This document shows positions 32,997 through 45,500 of a DNA stretch of 64,000 nt, one piece after another. A model generated the notes under the pieces. The model had not been told where the DNA came from, made no database searches, and saw nothing but the letters and a program-made list of their open reading frames with translations. The stretch is taken from contig JANFOG010000005.1 of assembly GCA_024336345.1 (NCBI GenBank), positions 1,178,001-1,242,000 on the forward strand, given 5' to 3'. This DNA is from Mariannaea sp. PMI_226. Lineage: Eukaryota > Ascomycota > Sordariomycetes > Hypocreales > Nectriaceae. The translations under genes and the position numbers were made by a program. The first letter of the stretch is position 1; every line of letters begins with the position of its first letter.

Positions 32997-35883
32997 ATGG
33001 CGTCCAAGCGAAAAGCGTCCGCGATGAATGCGGCCGCGGCGGAGGAGCCTGTAGACCCTTCCGACGAGCTTATGTTCCTCTGCCTTGGAGGTGGAAACGA
33101 AGTCGGTCGGTCGTGCCACATTGTCCAGTATAAAGGGAAAACGGTGATGGTAAGCTTGCCAAGATAAAACCCCCAACCACAGTTGATTGCGACAACCCTT
33201 ATCTAATTGGCATTGCCAGCTCGACGCAGGCCAACATCCAGCCTATGAGGGCCTCGCGGCTCTCCCTTTCTACGACGACTTTGACCTTAGCACCGTCGAC
33301 GTGCTCCTCATTACCCAGTAAGCGCTTCTTCCCCCCTCATCGATAATGCAGGCTGGACAAGAGGGATGGGCAACATTGGTGATCTTTTGATGGGATGGAC
33401 AGTACCCTCCCGGGCTCGAAGCTATCCATTTGTGATATTTTTCCTTCCAATATGCCAGATGAATACAATACATTGCCCATTTTACCCATGTTTCTCATTG
33501 TCATGTGATGCTGTCCTCTCACTTCTTCATCTTCATGTCTCCAGCCTCCAGGCATCAGAAGAGGACTACGGGCTAACCGGACATAGTTTTCACATCGACC
33601 ATGCCGCCTCATTGCCATATGTTCTTGCAAAGACCAACTTTCGAGGTCGTGTCTTCATGACACATCCGACCAAGGCCATTTACAAGTGGCTGATTCAAGA
33701 CAGTGTTCGAGTGGGCAACACATCATCAAACTCCAGCTCACAGCCTGTCTACACTGAACAAGACCATCTCAACACGTTCCCTCAGATTGAAGCCATTGAC
33801 TACCACACTACTCACACCATCTCCTCCATTCGAATCACACCCTATCCAGCAGGCCATGTTCTCGGCGCAGCAATGTTCCTCATTGAGATTGCTGGTCTCA
33901 ATATCTTCTTCACAGGCGACTACTCTCGAGAACAGGATCGACATCTTGTCTCTGCCGAAGTCCCTAAGGGTGTCAAAATAGACGTTCTAATCACAGAATC
34001 AACCTATGGCATTGCATCACACGTCCCACGTCTTGAACGAGAACAAGCCTTGATGAAGTCAATTACCAGTATCCTCAACCGTGGCGGTCGAGTTCTCATG
34101 CCCGTGTTTGCCTTAGGACGTGCCCAAGAACTACTACTCATTTTAGATGAATACTGGGGCAAGCATTCGGACTTTCAGCGATATCCAATCTACTATGCCA
34201 GTAACCTAGCACGCAAGTGTATGCTTGTTTACCAGACCTACGTCGGTGCCATGAATGATAACATCAAGCGCCTCTTCCGAGAGCGAATGGCCGAGGCAGA
34301 AGCTTCTGGCGATAGCGCGGGCAAGGGGGGTCCTTGGGACTTCAAGTATATTCGATCGCTCAAAAATCTCGACCGATTTGACGACGTAGGCGGTTGTGTT
34401 ATGCTCGCCAGTCCAGGTATGCTCCAGAACGGTGTGAGTCGAGAGCTCCTAGAGCGCTGGGCGCCGAGCGAGAAGAACGGCGTGATTATTACAGGTTATA
34501 GTGTTGAGGGAACTATGGCGAAGCAGATCATGCAGGAGCCGGATCAGATTCAAGCCGTCATGTCACGCAGCATGGCTGGTGCTCGACGAGTACCGGGCGG
34601 CGACGGTGAGAAGGTACTCATCCCACGAAGGTGCAGTGTTCAGGAGTACTCCTTTGCTGCCCATGTGGACGGTGTTGAGAATCGTGAATTTATTGAAGAG
34701 GTGTCAGCACCAGTCGTGGTAAGTATCTCAAATTTAACTGCGATTTATTGCTTGCTATGTCGCCGCTAACTTTGAAATCAAGATCCTAGTCCACGGCGAA
34801 CAGCACAACATGATGCGTCTCAAGTCAAAGCTCCTATCTCTCAACGCTAATAAGACCGTCAAAGTCAAGGTCTTTTCTCCTCGTAACTGCGAGGAGCTTC
34901 GTATCCCCTTCAAGGCGGACAAGACTGCCAAGGTTGTCGGAAAGCTTGCCTCGATCCAGCCGCCCAAGGAAATCGGCGACATGGACATGTCAGCCCCTCT
35001 CGTTACTGGAGTGCTTGTGCAGAATGACTTCAAGCTCTCTCTGATGGCACCGGAAGACCTGCGCGAATATGCAGGCCTGAACACAACAACTATTACTTGC
35101 AAACAGCGTCTGACACTCAGTGCTGCAGGTGTTGATCTCGTTCGCTGGGCGCTTGAGGGCACTTTTGGCACCATTGAAGAACTCCCCGAGATGCATCGCG
35201 GAAAGAATGGTCATACCAACGGCGACAAGGATCATACCGATGAGGAAGATGTCAAACCTGAGGAGGCAGATGAAGAGGTCGCCAGCCTGGTGGCAGCATA
35301 TCTCGTCATGGGCTGCGTCACTGTGCGCTACCGCACCAACGGTGAAGTCGAGCTGGAGTGGGAGGGCAACATGCTTAATGACGGCATCGCCGATTCCGTC
35401 ATGGCAGTACTTTTCTCCGTTGAGAGCTCCCCGGCAGCTGTAAAACGCTCCTCGGCCAAGCACTCCCACACCCACGAGCTGCCTGCCAAGAACCCGCACC
35501 GAACACCCAACCCGGAGCAGCGTCTGGAGCGTCTCCTGTGGTTCCTCGAGGCCCAGTTTGGCCAAGACAATGTCGCCCCCGTGGCTGTCCCGAAGCTGCC
35601 GCCTGTGGACGAGAAAGCCCAGGACGCCGAAGACGAGGATGCCATGCAAGTCGGGGAAGATGGCGAGGGCAGCGCGGAGATTGAGGAGCGCCAGCAAAAG
35701 GAAATCGCGCGATTGCACAAGCTGGGCATTCCCGTGCCAGGCATTTCAATAAAGGTAGACAGAATGGCGGCAACAGTCTGGCTGGAGGATCTAGAGGTGG
35801 AATGTACGAATAAGATCTTTGCGGACAGAGTCAGAGCTGTAGTTGAGCGGGCGGTCGAGGTGACGGCTCCTCTCTGGGGTTAA
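32997..35883 (+). CDS. ysh1: Endoribonuclease YSH1 (CPSF73), mRNA 3'-end processing nuclease
   Basis: Four exons: 32997-33149, 33220-33317, 33587-34718, 34783-35883; 827 aa. The start [20 protein letters not shown] precedes the metallo-beta-lactamase domain: [28 protein letters not shown], then the zinc motif HxHxDH. The codon of the first His (H84) is split by the second intron (CA|T). The acceptor ACATAG at 33586, with CTAAC 10 nt upstream, restores HFHIDH, while the longer open frame would give a broken HSFHIDH spacing. Further blocks are [38 protein letters not shown] (beta-CASP), [17 protein letters not shown] and [15 protein letters not shown]. The C-terminal CPSF73-100 domain is complete. 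It is the pre-mRNA cleavage nuclease of the polyadenylation factor in the nucleus. Confidence 0.96.
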
Positions 35884-36112
35884 ACACCATCATCGTAAAG
35901 AGGAATATTAGGAAATTACACAAAATACCAGAGCAGTTAGTTAGTTTTGATTGGTTCAGCAATCTTAAGAAATGGCGTCCACAATGGGACAGCCAGTAAT
36001 TCTGAATAAGGATGCATTGTGTGTCACTACCTATCATACAACAAAGGAATAACAAAAGTCTACTGTAATAGTTGGAAAAACGCATCCCGTGAGCCCAGTC
36101 ATTTCCTCCAGA
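35884..36112. other. Convergent gap between YSH1 and VPH1
   Basis: 229 bp holding both 3' ends. Nothing else seen. Confidence 0.6.
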
Positions 36113-38933
36113 TCATCCCAAATAATCCTTCAACTCCTCCGACTCTTCCAGCAGAGTGCTGAACGAGAAGGGTGCAAAAGGCCAGCCGGCAAACTCAGCG
36201 AACTTGGAGAAGGATTCGACCCAGGCCAATCTGAGAGAGTGCAACATGGCACTGGTACCCTCCATACAAACCAAGATGGCAATCGCTAATTCAAATCCGT
36301 TAGATAAAATGTAAACTCTTGATGGAAGGGCTAATGCCCCCAAAAAAACTTACTCAGGAAGAACCACATGTAGAAGCAAATGACAATCATGATGACGCCA
36401 GTAACGCCGGGAGTCGCAAGAGCAGGTCCGAGAGTCATGCTCCAAAGCACAACACTAAGCTGTTGATGGGCCAATGACAGTGCCCAGAGACGGAGATAAG
36501 ATGCGGTGTGAGAGACACAGTTAAGACAGAACTCTATGAATATGTTAGACAATATGATCAAGGAGTATTTTAGTTCGTTAACTTACCAATAGTATGAATA
36601 ACTTGGTGAATCATCTCTTCAGAAAACTCAAACTCCTCGTGCTCCTCATCAATGTTCTGAGAGATCATGGCAACTCCCTCCTCATCTTCGTCAAAGCTAG
36701 CACCACGGCCATTTCCATTGCCATGGGTCTCATCATCGTCTCCATCCAAGGCACTAACGCGGGAGTTTTCACCTATGCTACGGTAACCCTTGCCTCGTGC
36801 CTTGTTGTGCTCCCATCTAAGATAGAAGGGCTTCAGGAAGAGGAGAATTGGCACCTGGATAAAGGCCAGGAGAAGCAAAATGACCTGAACAGTGCCTTGG
36901 CCTGGGTACAGCTGTTCGTCCAGAGTACCAGGTTGCAAGAACATGTAAATCAACATGTTCAGCAGACCAGGGGGCTGACGTCCAGTGCCGACCCAATCGA
37001 CAGACCACTTGTAGATGATGCAGATAACCAGGTAGCCAAAGATGGATTGGAAGAAGATCATGCCAGGAACAAAGTTGCCCCAGATGTCAATAGGCTTCTT
37101 GAAATGGCGGGCATTGATGAAAGAGAAGCAAAGCGAGTACGTCATGTGAGCCCAACCTAGAATAATACTCATCTTCATCTTGTAACTGTTGCTGAAGAGA
37201 AGATCATTCTCAGTGCCATGCCAGGCGTAGTCCAGACCAAAGGGGTATCGGTAACCCTCACTGTTGAGGGTGGCGATGACAGCGGTGCCATTGGTCCAGC
37301 CGTCGGGCTTCTTGTACTCCCAAGCACTAGGGAATAGAGTCATAGATTTGGAGAACACATCGTTATAGATCAGACCAGTGAAGACGGAGAAGACAGCCAT
37401 GACAAGGGCGATATATCTACCGTAGAAGATCATAGCGAAAAGCTCAAAGGTGACCTTCTTCAGCGATCTCTCCCAGTAGATCATGGCAAGTGCGGCCGAA
37501 AGCATGATGATAGCATGACCGAAATCTCCAAACATGACCGCAAACAAGAAAGGGAAGGTGACGAACACAGGGATTGCTGGGTTGACCTCCTGGTAGGTGG
37601 CAGTACCATATGCGTTGACGATGGTCTGGAAACCTTCGGTATACTTGTTAGTCTTCAGGTACGTAGGAGGCTTCTTGTTGGTCTGGATCTTGTTGATAAT
37701 GGAGGGAACCGAGAGTCCAGCTCGGTTGGTAACATCCTGGAGTGTCGTCCTGATGAGAGGCAGGTCGTTCGTGGGGACCCAGGCCTCGGCAATTAGAGTG
37801 CGGCGGGCACGGTCGTAAGAGAAGAGGTTGAGAGTGTTGTACACGGCCTTCTCTTTGGCAACAAGAACCATCCAAGCAGACAGAGACTGGGAGATCTGAT
37901 TGAGCTCCGCCTGAAGGGTGGCCTGCGTGTTGTTGAGGACGTTCTGGACATCGTTAAGTCTGTTGTTGACCTCGTGGATCTGGTCACGTCGAAGGTCGCT
38001 GTTTTCGTCAACGTTGTAGACCTCAGCGCTCATCGACTCGGAGATCTTTCGGATCTTGGCAAGAATCTCTTTACCGTGAGCAAAAATGACGAACACGTTC
38101 TTGTTGATAGCCTCGTTGTTGGTCGGGTCAATCAATGGTTCGGGGATCTCGGACTGGTTCATGTACAAGTTACCACGAAGAGTTCGCCAGAGGATTCGCT
38201 CAAAGGCAGCGACTCTATCTCTCGCAATCACACCAGCGACAAAACCGATGTTCATGCCAGAGAAGGATCGCTCAACATCCGAGGCTCCATGGTGCTGCTC
38301 AACGTCTGAGAGCAGGGGGGCGTCATCATTATCAGTGGAAGCTCGAATCTCTTCAACGTTTCCGTGAGCGCGGTCAAAGAAGCTACCAGCTTCACGAAGA
38401 ACCCAGCGCCATTCGGTCAAATCGCCCTCGCGCTTCTTCAGGGTCTCATAGCTTTCATTGAGGGCGGAGACTCGCTGCTCAAGTTTCTGACTTCGTTCGG
38501 CGAGTTCGTCAATTTCCGAGGTAGAGGGCGACGCGAGTCGCTCAACATCAAGGTCAAGCTTCCGAAGAGGAATGCCAACCTTCTCCATCTGCGCATAGAA
38601 GTATCCTGGTCAATTGTTAGAGAGGCTATTTTGTGGCTGCCTGGAGGTGACGTACGCAGTTGTCGCTCAACATTATCGAGTCGACGAATCTCCTGGGTAA
38701 AGGTTCGCTGGAAGGCGCTGACATTCTCGTTAAGCTGTGATGCCGAAAAAACGCGTAAGTCAATTGTATCTAAGAGATATTTGATGATGGAATGAGTAGC
38801 TTACGTCTCGGAACTGGCAGAGTCCAAGCTCGCCAAGGGCTGTGACAACTTCGCGACCGATTTCGTTGGAGACATAGAGCTGTACCATGCTCATATCCGC
38901 CGAGCGGAACGGGGTGTCCTGTTTCGGCGCCAT
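36113..38933 (-). CDS. vph1: V-type proton ATPase subunit a (Vph1/Stv1 family)
   Basis: Five exons on the minus strand: 38933-38805, 38734-38656, 38605-36587, 36533-36354, 36285-36113; 859 aa, close to yeast Vph1 (840). The N-terminal cytosolic arm starts [20 protein letters not shown], with [18 protein letters not shown] and [15 protein letters not shown] built across introns. The membrane half has [32 protein letters not shown] and [11 protein letters not shown]. The proton-path arginine is expected at R757 in [18 protein letters not shown], in the fourth exon. The C-terminus [20 protein letters not shown] is typical. It is the membrane stator subunit of the vacuolar proton pump. The single copy visible here cannot be assigned to a vacuolar or Golgi isoform by sequence alone. 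Confidence 0.96.
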
Positions 38934-40636
38934 GGTGATGCAGTTGAAGCACCAGGACTTCTATCGTCGTCGTTGTGTTGGAGCTTACCAGGGAGCAATC
39001 CACGATCCTGGCCACAGCCAAGTATGGAGGGAGCTTCACGTGACTGTATAATGGAATATAGTTAATCCGGTCACATGCAAAACGACATCATCGCCTAAAA
39101 ATAGATATTAGCTCCCTGGAAAGCTGGAAGCCTAAATGACAGAGAGTTGAGCATTGCCTGGTTTGATGCAAACAAGCCCAGGCGGCGTAAAAGTGAACAA
39201 TAAAATTTTGAATGGAATTAATATACTCTCTTGCGTATAAAATCACATATATCTCTTGAATCGTCAATAAAGAGGTTTCCTGTATCACCGTTGAGATAAG
39301 ATCTAATGAGCTACTGTGCCCAGTTAGCAATAGCAATTCCCATGCAAATCACCAACGAAAGCAAACTTATTCTTTATTACAATTCCAATCGCATTTCTCG
39401 TTTACTGGCGTAATGTCCCTTGAACATTTCAGTACATATACTTTGGAGTGCCGGTTTGGCCAAAATCTTTCCTCATTTAGGCCCCTTCACCGAATCCTGA
39501 TTACAAAGTGTGCTTGCCTGTAAGAGTTTTTGCTGAAATCATTCTTCTACTCTCCCTTTACGATGTCTTTCGAAGAAAAATGGAAAACAGTTCATTTCTT
39601 AAAGCCCAAAAGCGGGATACTTATCACATAAGGTGGTTTGAAATGGCAGGCCACGTAGTTGCAGGCAACATTTGTACTAGTGCAAGAAAAAAAAATAGGG
39701 AGAGAGAAGAAAAGTGAGAGAAAGAAATCAAAAAATGGCCGGTCAAGCAAGAGAAACATCGCCAAGCCGGATTGACAAGCAAAGAGGCATATAAGTTATC
39801 AGACTCAAGACAGTTGTGGGGTGGTTCAAGGTCATCCCGAAATTGCCCGGCATGTAATCGCTGGCCGGAAAGATTTCGTGATCATTTCCTCGGAGCTTCA
39901 GTCCGTAAGGCCAATGAACAACAGGATAACCAATGTCAAGGATAGCTAGTTGGTTGGGGCGGTGTGCCCACAGCATATGTTACGTAGTACGTATGTGTGA
40001 GTGAATGCGCATGGGTTCGGATCTGATAAGAAACATGCATCTGATACCACTCCTATTAGGCTAGTGATTTGATGATTAGCCAATAAGCGAATCGAATAGT
40101 TACCAAATAGGTTCTCAAAGTCCAAGACATGGCTTGCAGCTATTAGGCCGATAACCTAGCTTTATCTCAACCATTTCCGAGGTTTCTAGGCATCTGAAAT
40201 TCGGTGCCGCCGGCATAGGACGTTCACAGAAGGCCGCCGAGTTTGGTAGTGTAGCAAAGGTCATTGGCAACACCACACCTCAACTACATCACAGAGACGA
40301 AGCTATCGGTTTCGACTAGCTGTTGAAGGACTATTGGGGTTATTATCAATTAAATAATTTTTTTCCGCTATCGTCATATTCGTAATGCTAAAATACAATG
40401 CTGAATCAAACGACTTTTTAGCTTTTTTTTTCGCTAAAGAATTTTGTGCAATGCTGCAACGCCTCTGGATATTTGTGTCCCCTCTCCCAATGCAACCAAA
40501 GAGAAAAACACCAAAGTGAACAAGTTTGTGCTAAAAGTCGACGCCGTAATAGGAAAGCTGAGTAGAGATCAAAAACCAACAAAGCATTTCTGTGTATCGT
40601 TTCCATTCGTCGTCATAAATCGCAGCTCGGGTCGGA
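38934..40636. other. Intergenic: VPH1 promoter and 3' flank of the F-box gene
   Basis: 1.7 kb, A/T-richer than the genes. No protein family seen. Frames at 39508-39717 (+) and 39743-39976 (-) have no support. Confidence 0.55.
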
Positions 40637-42567
40637 TTACAATCGTCGCCCGAACATAAAGGTGCCGTACATGCCTCCGACGTCGGCCTCCGCAACCGGG
40701 ATCTTCCTCATTCCCCAGCTCTCTGCTCCCAACTTCCACCATCGGGCACCATTGTCTCGAATGGTAGCATCGGAGTACTCACGTACCAACCAGTATCGGC
40801 TACCGAACTCCTTGGTAGTCCAGCCCACCCGCTCAAGATTCCACTTGACCTTGACGGCTCGCTCGTATGCTCGATGTTCGAGCTCAATAACATGCAGCGG
40901 GGCACTGGCGGGTCCTAGTAAGGCATTGGCACTTCCGATGATGGTGTCAATGTCCGAGACATCGAGATAACGTAGGGTGTGAGGGATCCATTGCTGGTTC
41001 TGATACAGGAGGCGGTGGATATCGGTAAGATCGAGTCCACGGCCGATGGCCAGCTCCTCAAGGTGATGGACGAGAGGAACGAGAAGAGGAAGTTGAGAGC
41101 GGTCCATCCTGCTTCCCTTCAAGTTGAGCGAGCGTAGCGTGGTAGGCAATCGGGGGAGGATAGCGTCCACGTCAGTCTTACTCAGCAATAGGTGGCTGCT
41201 CGTATTGGTAGCGAGGCTGAGTACCACAATAGTCTGAATAACAGAGGGATGAGTCGTAATGAACTTGACGACAACCTCAGAGCTCAGCTCCCTGCACTTT
41301 GACAAGTTCAAATGAGTGAGTCTCGCAGTCTGGGGGATGCTTTGGAGAGCCAGATCCGTCACTCTAGTTCCAGCGAGATCAAGGTGAGTAACATGATCGA
41401 GGCGCGGCAAGATGTGCTCGAAGACCGAGGCGGGCAGACTGATGCATTTGTGGAAGGAGACGCGAGTGAGTGACAGCATCTCGGGCCATGGTTGCTGGAC
41501 CAGACTGGTAAAGGAGTTCTTAAAGGAAAGCGAGGCGCAACCGCAAAAATCAACGGCTTGGAGGCGGGGCAGTTCGAAGAACAACTTCTTAATCACCTCG
41601 GGACCAAGATCCTCGTCAATGTATTCCTGAGCGAGAAATTCCTGAAGGAATGGGGTCAGCCCCAAACACTTCAGCAATGTCTCCGAGGTCAAGTTTCGGG
41701 TTTGCGCCCGCTCGCTAGCGGTTGAGAAAATGGTAGAAGGGTTAAAATGGCTAAAGTCCAGGCGCCGCACGATTGAGGCCAGGGCAGGGTACTCGGTAAT
41801 GGTAGCGAGGAACTTGCGGAAGATTCGTGAGTGGGGGATGGTGATGTGTCGATAGAGGGTGTTGAGCGTTGCAGCGTGAATAGATCGTGAGGTGAGGAGA
41901 AGAGCCATCAAATCGGCGTTGCGAGTGGTGAGGCCATTGGGAGGGAGTTCGATAACGAGAAGATCAATGATAGCACCTGGAGGGGTTCAGCAAGTCAGCG
42001 GCGGGACCTAATGACAGGGGTTTGCCTGGTCTGCCGGGCCCAAAAAGCAGGGTCCTCAGCCAGGATTGTCAACTTACCCAGAACCTCACTCGGGAGGCGC
42101 TCCAAAGGCGATGTGCCAGTGGCGTAATGATCAAGCGTTTTCTTAACGACGGGTGCTGGAGAACTCCAGGTCAATGACAGCTTGTGCAGGTCCTCGCAGC
42201 TGCGGCTCGCGGCCTTGCCCTTGATGGGAATCTGCTTCCATCCCCGGAAGCCATCAGCGGGATACCAAAACCCATGAAGCCGACTGTGAGGCTGCGTCAG
42301 AGGAGCCTGGAACGAAGGCTGTGGATTCTCAGCAATGGGTGATTCATCGAATACCTCTTCCGTCCCTTGAGAGTAGGAGGAAATTTTGGAGCGCGTAAAG
42401 GTCTGCGCTAGGCCGTCGTCGTTCTCTCGTACCGAGGAGAATGACGAGCGGGCCGTCTTGTCATTGATGCTGCTGGGGGATTCGGGGCGAGACATCTTTG
42501 CCTTGAGCAAGGCGGGGAGGTCAAAGTGAGGCACCTCTTGGTGCATTGGGCTGAGGGGGACCGCCAT
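40637..42567 (-). CDS. F-box and leucine-rich-repeat protein (Amn1-like repeats)
   Basis: Two exons on the minus strand: 42567-42078 and 41976-40637; 609 aa. The frame runs on upstream, but the first ATG is at 42567 (MAVPLSPMHQEVPHFDLP). The first 140 residues are Ser/Pro-rich and probably disordered. A SPLERLPSEVLGKLIGAIID-like F-box helix pair crosses the intron at about 150-205 and continues with ADLMALLLTSRSIHAATLNT. LRRs of the cysteine-containing type follow: LQAVDFCGCASLSF, LSLTRVSFHKCISLP, VTHLDLAGTRVTDLALQSIP, LTHLNLSKCRELSSEV, LRSLNLKGSRMD and LRYLDVSDIDTI. Such proteins usually act as substrate adaptors of SCF ubiquitin ligases or in Amn1-like roles. The substrate is unknown. Confidence 0.82.
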
Positions 42568-45500
42568 GCGAACGCCGAGAGGGGACAAGGCTGAAGTGCT
42601 TGCGCTGTGGGTGGTGACCTTTTCGGGAAGAAAGAAGGTTGGGTATATCGAGGGAGAGTAAAACAAAAGATGCAAAGCAAGAGCTTCGTCTGGCTCAACA
42701 AGAATGTTTTTTTTTTCTTCAAGACTCGATTAAACAAATGTGTGAATTCTTTTTTTTTCTCCTTTCCCCGTCTTTTTTTTTTAACGTTAAGACCTTAGAC
42801 TCGGAGGGCTCGACGTCAACAAGGTGGGAAACGATGTTGTAACTGTTATGTAACGTAAATGGGGACTCGATGATGCGCAAAGTACCAAGATCGATGGTCA
42901 AGTTGTCAGCTTATTAGTTGGAAGAAAAGAGAAAAACAAGCATAGGAAGTACGGAACAGGTTCTATTCAAAAAGGTGCTCAGGCGGTTTTTGGAGAGGGA
43001 AGAAGCAAACGAGTCAAGGGTTCTAGGGCAAAGCTGGTAGTGGCATCGGACCATTGATCTTATATTAAACCGCCAAACCGACGACCGACGAGCGGCGACC
43101 GACCACGCGCCCCGGAGGAGTCATGGACGACCCAGGACTTCCAGGACCCGCTCGGCTCCTTGGCAGTTGGCACTGGCGAAAGCGCCACTCTTTGTTGACC
43201 CGGGGGGTCCTGGAGGGGTCTTGGGTCTTAGGAGGGTCCTGGGAAGCCGGGCCACCAGGGGAGCGGAGCAGAGCGTTGAGAGCTTGTTGGTATGAGCCGG
43301 AGATTTAAAGTTGAGTAATAGAAATCAACGAGTGGCTCGGTGTACTTCACATCGGCTCAGCTGACACCCAAATCTTCCCATTTTAACTGCCCTGCGCCGA
43401 CTTCGTACAGTCTGCTGTATGCGCCTTGGGTGGCGATTGGGCGGACTATGACGGCGCACCCTCCGAAGCCAACTAATTGAGAAACCACCCTTTTTTCCTG
43501 GTTGTTTTACTTCGGATCATGTCACTCCCATTAGATGTTGAACTACGCAGATCACTCCGTGCTCACTTTCATACAGTTTGTTTCTGATACTGTATAGCAG
43601 GCCATCAGCAATCGATTCCAAGATCCAATTCGACGTTCCAGGTGCACACCACTGCAAAAATGCTCCCAATTGATCATCGCCTACAACAGTCTCATCAGCC
43701 ACTATTGTGTACCGTAGGTAGGTAGGGTCGTTCTGGCTGTTCCCTCAAGTACCGTTGCTAGCCTCCGCCATCTCCGCCCTCTCCTCGCCGACTCCGGCTC
43801 CGTGTTAGCCATGTGCCATGAGCGCGACAGCCAAATGGATTGATGACGCAAAGCTGACTTATTATTCAGCAATCAAAACCCGAACAGAGAAGGAAGGAAA
43901 AATCCCAGTCGCCCTTCTTGCTATTTTTGCCATCATCGCGCATCTTTACCCCCAAGACACCAAGACACTGGCCATCGTTCGTAATTATGTACACCCTCCA
44001 TTCAAAGTAGAGAGTATAATATGGATGTAACTGGTTTCTGGATCACACCTTTCTCTGCTCCTCTTTTTCAAAAGACCTTGAGGCCTAGGCGAGCCTCCCT
44101 GCAAACGGTAACGTAATAGATTCCTCGACCCCGGGCGGGGAGAGCAAAAGTAACCAAGCCTAATTCCCCTCCTCGTGACCATTTTGCAAACAGAACGCAC
44201 ATTGCCAGCACTGCCATTCGACAAAAAAATTGTCTGGCTCTAGTTTCAAGTGGTCATTCGTCTCTGAGCTCCCATTGCCGTCGACGTGGCTTTTCAACAT
44301 TTCTCTTTTTCCCTTTGTACATGGTATGTTGACCTTAGGAGGTTACACACCTTATTCCAGGTGAAGGCAGAAATGGTTTAGTACGTGCGCATACGTACGG
44401 AGAAGCCACGGAGCAGGATCCGATAGTAGGCGGGCAGCAAAACCAGAGGCTCATCCGACCTGTTTCCTCCATACCTCCCAGATCCCGCCGCGGACGGCCA
44501 TGCCGACTTGCCCGGAACCTTGCCCCAGCGTTCGATCACCAGCACCCCTGCAGGACCTGCACCGCTTGGAGACATAGCAAGTACCTACCTTACCTATCTA
44601 GCCTCTGCAAATTCCAACAATGCCCGCCCAGAGAGTCCGCCAGAGAGGGCCGGACACTAGAGGGTAAATTCCTTCCATACTGGGCATAGGCGCATCCCAA
44701 GGGACCGGCATTGGGGACCCGGGCCCTCTTCCCAGTCCAGGTCAGACCTTTCTTCTAAGCACGTTTCTTTTTTCCCCTCCGCGCTTCGGTCAACCCTCGA
44801 GATGCGGAACCAAGTCGAGCTTAATCCGGGGGGATTTTGACGGCTGACCGTAGCGTGACAAGCACACGAGGCCGCGACGCCGTATTGTAGTGCAGATTAA
44901 ATTGCCCATATTTGGTAGCACTCCGCGAAGAACACGAAACCAATCCCAACCGCCGCTGCTGCCGAGCCCGGTTTGCGGGAACATGAGAGGAAGCTTTTTT
45001 CCCCTTATGATTTATACTATGTAACTGGACTGCTTCGATCGTAAATGGGCCCGATGACATCCCTGATGTAGGACACGTACAATACTGTGCATGTAAGTCA
45101 GGGAGGATAATCATGTAAGGAGAGGAGTCCAAGCACCCAACTCACACCACACCACGTGAACTTCGCATCGTCCGTCCGCCGAAAACAGACCGCCCTTTTT
45201 TTTTTCTCGTAGACTGGGAATATGGCACCATGGAATGATTTATGAGCCGCCAGATCCAGATTTTAATTACACCGTACGTTCATCCCGGAAAGTACGAAGT
45301 CCTTCCGAGTTCCAGACCCCGTCGTACTATGTATGTAAACGTGTAACTCGAGGGAACGATCTGATGCCAATTTTGAATTAAACGCAAGACCTCATCTGCT
45401 GATCTTTGGTTAACCCTATAGGCTAATTTTATGTCTCACTCATGGAACTACCAAGGCCCAAGGGGGAAAAAGACAAAACGCTGCAAAAGTCATCCATGAC

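Noticed and set aside
33366..33586. Upstream extension of the large YSH1 exon frame (continues through intron 2)
   Set aside because: It would break the HxHxDH spacing and adds non-conserved residues; the CTAAC...ACATAG acceptor restores the motif.
35399..35773. Long frames antisense to YSH1 and to Vph1 (e.g. 34990-35718 minus, 36594-37160 plus)
   Set aside because: Shadows of strongly coding exons; they have no independent start context or family similarity.
45400..45425. Telomere-like AACCCTA sequence (ttggttaaccctatagg), considered as a telomerase RNA template
   Set aside because: Only one incomplete repeat unit; a template needs about 1.5 CCCTAA units and no such run was found in the window.
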